DNA from: Polaromonas sp047303325
GTDB taxonomy: Bacteria; Pseudomonadota; Gammaproteobacteria; Burkholderiales; Burkholderiaceae_C
Length of the DNA stretch: 64,000 bases
Direction of reading: 5' to 3'
Assembly: GCF_047303325.1 (NCBI RefSeq)
Contig: NZ_JBKBEX010000006.1
Span: 62,001-126,000, forward strand
Within the stretch, counting starts at the first letter, position 1. Each line of letters begins with the position of its first letter. The position numbers were made by a program, and so were the translations under genes. Below the pieces are notes generated by a model. The model saw nothing but the letters and a program-made list of their open reading frames with translations, searched no databases and was not told where the DNA came from. Positions 51,550-59,099 of this stretch are shown one piece after another.

Positions 51550-53109
51550 ATGACAAGCAGGACTGGCGCCCAGGCGCTTTGGGCAGCGCTCGCCGGCGAA
51601 GGGGTGGATACCTGCTTTGCCAATCCGGGCACGACGGAACTCGATCTGGTGCGTGCGCTGGAAACCCACGACGAAATCCGCTGTGTGGTCGGGCTCCAGG
51701 AGAACGTGTGCACCGGCGGGGCTGATGGTTACGGCCGCATGCTGGGCCGACCGGCAGCCACGCTGCTGCACCTGGGCCCGGGCTTTGCCAACGGCATCGC
51801 CAACCTGCACAACGCCCGGCGCGCCCACACACCCATCGTCAACATCATTGGCGACCACACCAGCTGGCATCTGCCCTACGATGCGCCGTTGACCTCGGAC
51901 ATCGAATCCCTGGCAGGGGCCGTCTCCGGCTGGGTGCGCCGCATCGAAAGCACGGAGGACAGCGCGGTCGCCGGCGCCGAGGCCGTGCGCCAGAGCTTCG
52001 CCAATGGCGGGCAGGGAAGCTCGCTGATCTTCCCTGCCGATTTCCAGTACGGCGAGCTTCCCGCGGCGGCCCAACAGGTGGCATCCGGCGGCACGCGCGC
52101 GATGGCGGCTGACGACTACGACCAGGCGCAGGCCGTCGCGCGGTTGCGCGCGGGCCGCCGGGTGGTGTTTCTTCTGGGCGGCGGCGGTGAGCGCAGCGGG
52201 CTGGGGGAGCGTGCCCAGCGCGCGACGGCCCGGCTGTGCGCCCTGCTGGGCGCAACGGCGTATGCCGAAACATTTCCATCGCGCGCCGAACGCGGCCAGG
52301 GTCTGCCGGCGTTCGACCGCTTGCCTTACTTTCCGGAACCCGCACGGGCGGTGCTGGATCCGGCCGACCTCGTGGTGCTCGCGGGTGCGCTGCCGCCCAT
52401 CACTTACTTTGGCTATCTGGGCCATCCGAGCGCGCTGGTGAAGTCCGAGCAACTGCTGATGATCGGCCAGCCCGGCCAAGCCGTGGCCGAGCGGCTCGAG
52501 CAGCTCGCCGACGCGCTGGGCGCGCCGGCCTATGAGGCATCGCCGCTGGCGCTGCCTGAGCAGCCCGAAGGTGAACTCACGCCGGCCAGGATCGCCGCCG
52601 TGCTGGCGCGCGAGCTGCCGGACCGCGCCATCGTGTCGGTCGAGGGCGGAACCTGCGGCTACCCGTTTTACGCCGCATCGGCGGCGGCGCGTTCGCACAC
52701 CACCTTGACCAACACCGGCGGCGCCATCGGCCAGGGGCTGCCCGTGGCCCTGGGCGCGGCCATCGCCTGCCCGGACCGGCAGGTGGTGGGCCTGCTGTCG
52801 GACGGCAGCACGCAATACACGATCCAGACCCTGTGGTCGCTGGCGCACGAGAACCTCAACGTTGTGGTGCTGATCGCCGCCAACCACCAGTACGCCATCC
52901 TGCGCAATGAACTGCGCCGCGACGGCGGCAAGCTGGGTGCGCGGGCCGAGGCGCTGACCTCGCTGGACCGTCCGCGCATCGACTGGGTAGGCCTGGCGCA
53001 GTCATATGGCGTGCCTGCCAAGCGCGCGACGACCGCCCAGGTATTGGCTGAACAACTGCGCGAGGCTTTCGGGCGCAAAGGGCCCGCACTCATAGAAATG
53101 GCCCTTTGA
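51550..53109 (+). CDS. Thiamine-diphosphate enzyme, acetolactate synthase/benzoylformate decarboxylase-like
   Basis: 519 residues with the three-domain ThDP layout: PYR domain (about 1-165) with the cofactor-activating glutamate at about residue 51 (VVGLQENVCTGGADGYGR), a short central domain (about 185-320), and PP domain (about 350-519). The metal/ThDP motif begins SDGS (about 417-420) where the family normally has GDG, and ends at the asparagine in AANHQYAIL. Decarboxylates or ligates a 2-oxo acid. In this operon a benzoylformate- or arylpyruvate-type decarboxylation is plausible, with the aldehyde passed to the dehydrogenase at 59100. Starts 12 bases after the Bug gene. Confidence 0.87.
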   Translation: MTSRTGAQALWAALAGEGVDTCFANPGTTELDLVRALETHDEIRCVVGLQENVCTGGADGYGRMLGRPAATLLHLGPGFANGIANLHNARRAHTPIVNIIGDHTSWHLPYDAPLTSDIESLAGAVSGWVRRIESTEDSAVAGAEAVRQSFANGGQGSSLIFPADFQYGELPAAAQQVASGGTRAMAADDYDQAQAVARLRAGRRVVFLLGGGGERSGLGERAQRATARLCALLGATAYAETFPSRAERGQGLPAFDRLPYFPEPARAVLDPADLVVLAGALPPITYFGYLGHPSALVKSEQLLMIGQPGQAVAERLEQLADALGAPAYEASPLALPEQPEGELTPARIAAVLARELPDRAIVSVEGGTCGYPFYAASAAARSHTTLTNTGGAIGQGLPVALGAAIACPDRQVVGLLSDGSTQYTIQTLWSLAHENLNVVVLIAANHQYAILRNELRRDGGKLGARAEALTSLDRPRIDWVGLAQSYGVPAKRATTAQVLAEQLREAFGRKGPALIEMAL

Positions 53110-53172
53110 AGGGCTTCGCAACCGGGGCGGCGCGCAGGTGCGCAGCGGCCTGACATCAATCAAGGAGCAGGT

Positions 53173-53967
53173 ATGGATTTGAAACTCAAGGGCAAGGTCG
53201 CCGTGGTGACCGGCGGCAGCCTGGGCATAGGCCGGGCGGTCACGGAAGCGCTGGCCGCCGAAGGCGTGCGCGTGGCGATCGTGGCGCGCAGCAAGGGGCC
53301 GCTGGAGCAGGCCGCACGCGAGATCACTGAAAAGACGGGCGTCGAGATCCTGGCCGCACCGGCCGACGTCAGCAGCACCGAGCAGGTAGAAGCCATGATT
53401 GCAAAGGTTGCGGCGCATTTCGGGCGCATCGACATCCTGGTCAACGGTGCGGCGCACCCGGGCGGCCTGGTGCGCAGCGAAATCGAGAACGCCAGTCCTG
53501 AAGGGTTGCTCGAAGACATCAACATCAAGGTGGTGGGCTACATGCGCTGCGCCAAGGCGGCGGCGGCTCACATGAAGAAGGGCGGGTTCGGCCGCATCAT
53601 CAACATCGGCGGCCTCACGGGGCGCGGCAGCAAGCAGCTTTCGGGCATGCGCAACGTGGCCATCTGCCACCTCACCAAGACGCTCTCCGACCAGCTCGGC
53701 CCCTCGGGCATCACCGTCAATGTGATCCACCCCGGCGTGGTCGAGACGCCGCACATCCACGAGCTCTACGCCAAGGAGGCCAAGCTGCAAGGCCTGACGT
53801 CGGACCAGGTCGAAGCGAACTACGCCAAAGCCACACCGATCCGCCGCGTGCTGCAGCCCGGCGAGATCGCCGACGTCGTTCTTTTCCTCGCCTCCGAACG
53901 CGCCGGCGCGATCACGGGTGAATCCATCGCCGTGGACGGCGGCATCACCCGCGGCATCTTCATCTGA
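53173..53967 (+). CDS. Atypical short-chain dehydrogenase/reductase lacking the YxxxK site
   Basis: 264 residues with AAGGAG upstream. The coenzyme half is standard: VVTGGSLGIGRAV (TGxxxGIG), ILVNGAA near 88-94 and HPGVVETP. The catalytic half is not. By alignment to YxxSKxxxxxLTK, the tyrosine position is Ser157 and the lysine position Asn161 (SGMRNVAICHLTK), and the active-site serine of the NISS segment is glycine (NIGGLTG). Such RN-type SDR relatives exist, but their reactions are mostly unknown. It may be a non-redox enzyme or use other residues. Co-transcribed in the IclR-linked operon. Confidence 0.85.
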   Translation: MDLKLKGKVAVVTGGSLGIGRAVTEALAAEGVRVAIVARSKGPLEQAAREITEKTGVEILAAPADVSSTEQVEAMIAKVAAHFGRIDILVNGAAHPGGLVRSEIENASPEGLLEDINIKVVGYMRCAKAAAAHMKKGGFGRIINIGGLTGRGSKQLSGMRNVAICHLTKTLSDQLGPSGITVNVIHPGVVETPHIHELYAKEAKLQGLTSDQVEANYAKATPIRRVLQPGEIADVVLFLASERAGAITGESIAVDGGITRGIFI

Positions 53968-53988
53968 ACGCATTCAAAGAGGACGATC

Positions 53989-55044
53989 ATGCAGGGAACA
54001 ATTCTCGTGGGAACCGCCGGGCAAGGCATTTTGCGCAGCGCGGATGACGGCGCCACATGGCACCGCCTGGGGCTGAGGGAGGCCATCGAGTTCGATGGCG
54101 TGGTGCGCAGCCTGCTGGTGGACCCGCGCGATCCGAACCGGATTTTTGCGGGCGCGGATGCAGGCATCTGCCTGAGCGAAGACGCAGGCGTGCATTTCAA
54201 GCGGCTCGAATCGCCTGCGAACGGCATGCATGTCTGGGCCTTGGCCATTGATCCGCGCAACGCCGATGTGATCTACGCCGGCACCGGTGCACCGTCACGG
54301 GCGGCGATGTTCCGCTCACTTGACGGCGGCAGGAATTGGACGCGGCTTCCCGTCGAGCTGCCCGAGTTCTGCGCCGGCGTGAACCGTCCCCGCATCCTCA
54401 GCATCACGGTGGACCCGGAAGACTGCGCTGTCTGGTTCGGCGTGGAGGAGGGCGGTGCCTGGCACAGCCAGGACAAAGGCGACACCTGGCGCCGTATTGA
54501 CGACGCGCAAAGCGGCATCGTCAACAGCGATATCCACGCCATTTGCATCCTGCCGGCGCGCGGCATGCAGCCCAGGACGCACCTGATCGCCACGGTCAAT
54601 TCGGTCTATACCAACACGAACGGTGGTCACGGCCCCTGGTCCGCTGAGAGCTCCGCCGACCGGTTCGATGGGATGTATTACACGCGCACCCTGCTGCCCC
54701 TCGAAGGCGACCAGGACGTGCTCCTGGTGGCCATCGGTGACGGCACGCCGGGCACGCGCAGCCAGATTTACCGTTCGCTTGATCGCGGCGCTACCTGGTC
54801 CACCAGCCTGCTGCACGCGGCCCCGAACTCCACGTTCTGGGCGCTAGGCACGCATGCCGCGGACCCGGATCTGGTGTTTGCCGGCACCAAGTACGGTCAC
54901 CTCTTTCGTTCGGCGGACGGCGGCAAGAGCTGGTTCAAGGACTGGCGCGATTTCAGCGAGATCACGGCCGTGGCCTGGACCCCGGTGGTGGCCGCCGTCA
55001 AGCCGCATCCCAAGTCCACGCTGGGAGCCAAACCCCATGACTGA
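53989..55044 (+). CDS. Cytoplasmic BNR/Asp-box beta-propeller protein
   Basis: 351 residues with at least six Asp-box turns of the S-x-D-x-G-x-x-W type: SADDGATW (17-24), SEDAGVHF, SLDGGRNW, SQDKGDTW, SLDRGATW and SADGGKSW. This makes a six- or seven-bladed propeller like sialidase or VPS10-type domains. No signal peptide is visible, although many BNR proteins are exported. Located between an SDR and a VOC protein in a catabolic operon; its stop overlaps the VOC start by 8 bases. It may be a sugar- or lactone-acting enzyme or a scaffold. I cannot assign a reaction. Confidence 0.8.
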   Translation: MQGTILVGTAGQGILRSADDGATWHRLGLREAIEFDGVVRSLLVDPRDPNRIFAGADAGICLSEDAGVHFKRLESPANGMHVWALAIDPRNADVIYAGTGAPSRAAMFRSLDGGRNWTRLPVELPEFCAGVNRPRILSITVDPEDCAVWFGVEEGGAWHSQDKGDTWRRIDDAQSGIVNSDIHAICILPARGMQPRTHLIATVNSVYTNTNGGHGPWSAESSADRFDGMYYTRTLLPLEGDQDVLLVAIGDGTPGTRSQIYRSLDRGATWSTSLLHAAPNSTFWALGTHAADPDLVFAGTKYGHLFRSADGGKSWFKDWRDFSEITAVAWTPVVAAVKPHPKSTLGAKPHD

Positions 55045-55519
55045 ACAACAGGCCACCGGAGTCCTGCGGCCCAGAATCCGCCGCACGCATCTCTCGCTCT
55101 TCGTGACGGATCCGTTCGCCTCGGCCGCCTGGTACGAACGCATCCTGGGCATGCAGGAGACCGCGCGCAGTGAGCGCTGGGTGTTCATGAGCTTCGGCCA
55201 GAAACACCATGACATCGCCCTGATTCGCCCGGAGCCGGGCGAGACCGTGGGCGGCTGTGCGCTGCAGCACTACGGCCTGGAGATCGAGGGCGATCTCACC
55301 GAGCTGCGCAGGCTCTATGGGCAACTTCTCCGTGCCGGTGTCGAGGTGGTCAAGACCACCGACCACAAAGTGGGTTATGGCCTGTACTTCAACGACCCGG
55401 ATGGCCATCGCTTCGAGTTCTTCCTCGAAACCGTCCATGACGATGAAGAAGGCAAGCGCGTGCTGCACACCCACAACGCACCCAGTGATCACTTCGAGCT
55501 GGAGCCGCTGTACGACTGA
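55037..55519 (+). CDS. VOC-superfamily metalloenzyme (glyoxalase/extradiol dioxygenase type)
   Basis: 160 residues from ATG 55037, overlapping the propeller gene by 8 bases. A two-module VOC fold: RRTHLSLFVTDPFASAAWYERILGM, then ALQHYGLEIEG and YGLYFNDPDGHRFEFFLE. Candidate metal ligands are His18, His78 and Glu127, the 2-His-1-Glu triad of one-domain extradiol dioxygenases and glyoxalases. In an operon with an MhpA-like hydroxylase and an alpha/beta hydrolase it could perform ring cleavage, but fosfomycin-resistance- or epimerase-type chemistry uses the same fold. Confidence 0.82.
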   Translation: MTEQQATGVLRPRIRRTHLSLFVTDPFASAAWYERILGMQETARSERWVFMSFGQKHHDIALIRPEPGETVGGCALQHYGLEIEGDLTELRRLYGQLLRAGVEVVKTTDHKVGYGLYFNDPDGHRFEFFLETVHDDEEGKRVLHTHNAPSDHFELEPLYD

Positions 55520-55530
55520 GTACGCCGGCC

Positions 55531-55586
55531 CTGTTTCCTTCCCTGTCTCTTTTTTCTTTCTTCCTTTTTTCATTTTTTTCTTATTC
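55531..55586 (+). other. 56-base pyrimidine-rich tract before the AA_synth gene
   Basis: Starting at CTGTTTCC and ending TTATTC, the spacer is almost all T and C with several T runs of 6-7, very unlike the surrounding GC-rich sequence. No stem precedes it, so it is not a standard terminator. It may be a pyrimidine-rich mRNA leader that binds ribosomal protein S1, or another low-complexity spacer like the repeat arrays. Confidence 0.7.
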
Positions 55587-55599
55587 ACGGTACACACCC

Positions 55600-56205
55600 A
55601 TGACCAAGTCCGCCAACTTCAGTGTTTTCCATATTCGCAAGTGGTATCTGCAGATCGAGGACACCCTCGCCGGCGAAACCGGTGCACCGGCCGATGGTGA
55701 GTCCCTGCGCAAGATCGTCATCGCCGCCTGCATCCACAATCCCTTTGCCGGAAAGTTCGTTGAGGACCTGTCGCCCTGGATCGATCCTTCGCCCGAGCTG
55801 GGCCGTGAGTTCGGCCGCCGCATCCAGGAAGCCGCCCAGGGCCGGGCCATTGAGAGCTACGGCAAGGCCGTCGTGGTCGGCATTGATGGCGAGTACGAAC
55901 ACGGCAACGCATTGCTCACCAACCCGGCCGCCAACCCGGTCCGCGACGCCATCGGCGGCGGCAAGTCCTGGGTGCCCTCCAGCGGCAAGCGCGGCGGCCC
56001 CGGGACCGTGATCGACATCCCCCTGGCGCACAAGGACGCGCTGTACGTGCGCTCGCATTACGACACCATCACCGCCCAGTTCGCAGACGGACCCAACCGC
56101 GACGAAGTCATTGTGATCTGGGCCTTCGCGACCCGCGGCCGCCTCAATGCCAGGCTCGGCGGCCTGAAGGCTTCCGATGTCAAGGGCCAGGACGGCCTGG
56201 TTTAA
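55600..56205 (+). CDS. Amino acid synthesis (AA_synth, DUF1185) family protein
   Basis: 201 residues matching my memory of Pfam AA_synth/DUF1185: FHIRKWYLQIEDTLAGETG near the start, KIVIAACIHNPFAGKFVEDLSP, a middle GKAVVVGIDGEYEHGNALLTNPAANPVRDAIGGGKSWVPS and the end HYDTITAQFADGPNRDEVIVIWAFATRGR. The family's biochemical role is not established; the name comes from genomic association. Members commonly sit in operons with Bug proteins and hydrolases, as here. Ribosome site not evident after the T-rich tract. Confidence 0.85.
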   Translation: MTKSANFSVFHIRKWYLQIEDTLAGETGAPADGESLRKIVIAACIHNPFAGKFVEDLSPWIDPSPELGREFGRRIQEAAQGRAIESYGKAVVVGIDGEYEHGNALLTNPAANPVRDAIGGGKSWVPSSGKRGGPGTVIDIPLAHKDALYVRSHYDTITAQFADGPNRDEVIVIWAFATRGRLNARLGGLKASDVKGQDGLV

Positions 56206-56211
56206 GAGACA

Positions 56212-56233
56212 AACAAGAGAAGAACAAGAGAAA
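56212..56233 (+). repeat. Tandem 11-mer (AACAAGAGAAG) x2 at a start codon
   Basis: AACAAGAGAAG is followed directly by AACAAGAGAAA, three bases before ATG 56237. The purine-rich AAGAGAA in each unit could serve as a ribosome site, so copy number would change spacing. Confidence 0.75.
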
Positions 56234-56236
56234 AGC

Positions 56237-57097
56237 ATGGAGAGGCGCGACTGCACGCTGGTCCTGTCGGGGCTGAACCTCCACGTCACCGAGTGGGGGA
56301 ATGCGCAGGCACGGCCTGTGGTGATGCTCCATGGCATACGCGGCTATGCCGAGACCTTCGCCGGTGTGGCGGCCGCGCTGCAGCCGGATTTTCGTGTCGT
56401 CGCCTTTGACCAGCGCGGTCGTGGCGAGTCGGACTGGGATCCCGCGCACAACTACTACACCGATGCCTATGTCGCTGATCTTGAGGCACTGGCCCAGGCC
56501 CTGGGCCTTGCGCATTTCGACCTGCTAGGCCATTCAATGGGCGGTATCAATGCCATCGTGTATGCGGCGCGGTATCCGCAGAAGGTGCGGCGCCTGGTCA
56601 TCGAGGATGCCGGCCCCGGGGCTTTTGAGGCAAGTGACGGTGCTACGCGCATCCGCAAGGAGCTCGCCACCACGCCCGACCGCTTCGCCTCCTGGGAGGC
56701 CGCCACCGGGTTCATGCGCGCGCTACGGCCCACGGTGACCGAAGAAGCCCGCCAGCAGCGCCTGCAAAACATGCTGAAGCCCTTGCCCCAGGGCGGCTTT
56801 ACCTGGCGCTATGACCACGCCGGCATCGTCGCAACGCGGCTGAACCCGGATCCGACCCGCGTGGTCGACCTGGAACCCAGTATCCGCGCCATCGCCTGCG
56901 AGACGCTGGTGCTGCGCGGCGGCCGCTCCGACTACCTGCAGCCGGCCATGGTGGCGCGCATGCGTGAATTGAATCCGCGCATCACGGATATCACCATCCC
57001 CGACGCCGGCCATTACGTGCACGACGACCAGCCCGCGCTGTTTGAGCGGGCGGTGGCCGACTTCCTCCAACGAGGCGACACTTCCGCCCCTGATTGA
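56237..57097 (+). CDS. Alpha/beta hydrolase (MhpC-like candidate)
   Basis: 286 residues from ATG 56237. Oxyanion region VVMLHGIRGYAETF near residue 30, nucleophile elbow LGHSMGG with Ser100, and the catalytic His in DAGHYVHDDQPALFE near 267. The fold and length fit C-C bond hydrolases of meta-cleavage pathways, lactonases and haloperoxidase-like esterases. Genes for an extradiol-type VOC protein and an aromatic hydroxylase flank it, so cleavage of a ring-fission product is an attractive role. A lid domain spans about residues 140-200. Confidence 0.85.
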   Translation: MERRDCTLVLSGLNLHVTEWGNAQARPVVMLHGIRGYAETFAGVAAALQPDFRVVAFDQRGRGESDWDPAHNYYTDAYVADLEALAQALGLAHFDLLGHSMGGINAIVYAARYPQKVRRLVIEDAGPGAFEASDGATRIRKELATTPDRFASWEAATGFMRALRPTVTEEARQQRLQNMLKPLPQGGFTWRYDHAGIVATRLNPDPTRVVDLEPSIRAIACETLVLRGGRSDYLQPAMVARMRELNPRITDITIPDAGHYVHDDQPALFERAVADFLQRGDTSAPD

Positions 57098-57102
57098 ACG
57101 CC

Positions 57103-57399
57103 ATGCTCCACGAACTTCGAACCTACACACTGACGCCCGGCGGTACGCGAGAGTACCTGCGCATTTACAACGAGATGGGGCGCGAGGTGCAGACGCGCCT
57201 TTTGGGAAACCTGGTCGTGCTGCTCACGCCCGAAAGCGACGATCTCAACCAACTCGTCTTTCTCTGGGCTTTTGAGAGCTTCGAGGATCGCGCCAGGCGC
57301 CGGGCGCAACTGATGGGCGACCCCGTTTTCACAGAATTCCGCAAGGCTGTTCGCCAACTGCTGGTGCGGCAGGAAAGCCGTCTGTTCAATCCCGCCTGA
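57103..57399 (+). CDS. NIPSNAP-family protein
   Basis: 98 residues from ATG 57103 (an in-frame TTG three codons upstream is less likely). It begins LHELRTYTLTPGGTREYLRIYNEMGREVQTR, the dimeric alpha+beta barrel pattern of NIPSNAP/DUF1330-type proteins, and has VFLWAFESFEDRARRRAQLMGDPVFTEF. Such small proteins recur in catabolic operons, where they may act as monooxygenase-like or product-stabilising partners. It starts 5 bases after the hydrolase stop and precedes the FAD hydroxylase by 22 bases. Confidence 0.85.
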   Translation: MLHELRTYTLTPGGTREYLRIYNEMGREVQTRLLGNLVVLLTPESDDLNQLVFLWAFESFEDRARRRAQLMGDPVFTEFRKAVRQLLVRQESRLFNPA

Positions 57400-57421
57400 C
57401 GAACGCAACGGAACAGTCACG

Positions 57422-59089
57422 ATGACAACCCTCCCGGAAACGGATGTACTGATTGCGGGCGCGGGGCCGGTTGGCACCACGATCGCCAATCTTCTGGGCA
57501 GCTACGGCATCTCCACGCTGATCGTCGACCGCAGCCCCCATGTGCTGGACTATCCGCGCGCCGTCGGCCTGGACGATGAAGCCCTGCGCACCTTCCAGGC
57601 GGCCGGGCTGGCCGAGGGCATGCTGCGCGACATGATCCAGAACGTGCCCCTGCGCATGTACACCGCCCGGAAACAATGTTTCGCCGAAATTCTGCCCAGC
57701 ACCCGCGAGTTCGGTTGGTTCCGCCGTAACCTGTTTTCCCAGCCCCTGGGCGAAGCGGTGCTGCGCCGCGGCCTGGCGCGCTTCCCGTGCGTGCAGTTGC
57801 ACCTGGGTGTCGAGCTGATCGATCTCACGCAGGACGCGACAGGCGTGAGCGCCACCCTGCGTGATGCGCAAGGCGTTGAGAGCGGGGTGCGCGCACGTTA
57901 TCTGGTGGGGTGCGACGGCGGGCGCAGCTTCGTGCGCGAAGGCATTCTCAAGCTCCCTTTCAATGGCCGCACACACGCGGCCAAGTGGGTGGTCATCGAA
58001 TGCGACCAGGACCCGCTCGATGCCCCCTACACTGCGCTGCATTGCGAGCCGGCCCGGCCCTATGTGTGCCTGCGCCTGCCCTACGGCCTGCGCCGCTGGG
58101 AGTTCATGCTGTTCCCCGGCGAGGACGGCGAGCAGATGCTGGCGCCCGAGAAGGTGCGGGAACTGCTCGGCCGCCATGTGGCGAACCCGGACAAGCTCAA
58201 CGTGATCCGGGCCCGCGTCTATACGCACAACTCCCGGGTGGCCGGCTCGTTCGTTTCCGGTCGGGTGTGCCTGGCAGGCGACGCCGCGCACATCACGCCG
58301 CCGTGGATAGGCCAGGGCCTGAACGCGGGCCTGCGCGATGCGTTCAACCTGTCCTGGAAACTTGCCTGGATACTGCAGGGCCGGCTCAAGCCCGAGCTGC
58401 TGTCGAGCTACCACGACGAGCGCCATGCCCATGCCAAAGCCATGATCGACCTGGCCGACCTTTTCGGCGCGGTGCTGTCGCAGCGCAACCGCTTCGTGGC
58501 CTGGCTGCGCGACGGCTTCTTCCTGTCCATCAAGAACATTCCTCGCGTGCGAGATTACGTGCTGCAGATGAAGTTCAAGCCGATGCCGCGCTTCGTCAAG
58601 GGCATCGTCCAGGACAGCGGCGATGCGCGGCGCGACGAGCTGGTGGGGCGGATGTTTATCCAGCCCAACGTCGAACGGGAAGCCGGCCGCACGCAGCGCT
58701 TTGATGACGTGGTCGGGCCGCGCTTCGCGCTGCTGAGCTGGCGCATCGACGCGCTGGCAGGCGCATCCACCGGGCTGCGTGCGCAGCTTGAACGCCTGGG
58801 CTGCGACCACTACCTGGCGGAACGCTCGCGCAGCACTCTGATTGAAACGCCCTCGGGACATCGCATCGAAGACGTCGACAACACGCTGAATTTCTGGTTT
58901 CAGGACAAGAAGGTCGATTGGGTGCTGATCCGCCCGGACCGCTTTATCGCCGCCGCGGGCAAGGCGGATGACGCCGTGCGGCAGCTCACGGCCTTCTGCG
59001 ACGCCGTCTTGCCGCATGCGGATGCGGTCCCGGCGGAGAAGGCAAGCACAACAACCGATATCGAGTCGCGCCAGCTGGTGCATGCCTGA
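57422..59089 (+). CDS. FAD-dependent aromatic hydroxylase, MhpA-like
   Basis: 555 residues, the length of 3-(3-hydroxyphenyl)propionate hydroxylase (MhpA). FAD-binding motifs: DVLIAGAGPVGTTIANLLG near residue 8, RYLVGCDGGRSFVRE (DG motif) near 160 and VCLAGDAAHITPPWIGQGLNAGLRDAFNLSWKL (GD motif) near 282. NAD(P)H-dependent hydroxylation of a phenolic acid in the cytoplasm is expected. Other mhp genes (mhpB, D, E) are absent; instead a VOC protein and an alpha/beta hydrolase are present, so the pathway is not the E. coli one. Clear single-gene spacing from the NIPSNAP gene. Confidence 0.9.
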   Translation: MTTLPETDVLIAGAGPVGTTIANLLGSYGISTLIVDRSPHVLDYPRAVGLDDEALRTFQAAGLAEGMLRDMIQNVPLRMYTARKQCFAEILPSTREFGWFRRNLFSQPLGEAVLRRGLARFPCVQLHLGVELIDLTQDATGVSATLRDAQGVESGVRARYLVGCDGGRSFVREGILKLPFNGRTHAAKWVVIECDQDPLDAPYTALHCEPARPYVCLRLPYGLRRWEFMLFPGEDGEQMLAPEKVRELLGRHVANPDKLNVIRARVYTHNSRVAGSFVSGRVCLAGDAAHITPPWIGQGLNAGLRDAFNLSWKLAWILQGRLKPELLSSYHDERHAHAKAMIDLADLFGAVLSQRNRFVAWLRDGFFLSIKNIPRVRDYVLQMKFKPMPRFVKGIVQDSGDARRDELVGRMFIQPNVEREAGRTQRFDDVVGPRFALLSWRIDALAGASTGLRAQLERLGCDHYLAERSRSTLIETPSGHRIEDVDNTLNFWFQDKKVDWVLIRPDRFIAAAGKADDAVRQLTAFCDAVLPHADAVPAEKASTTTDIESRQLVHA

Positions 59090-59099
59090 GGAGCCTGTG

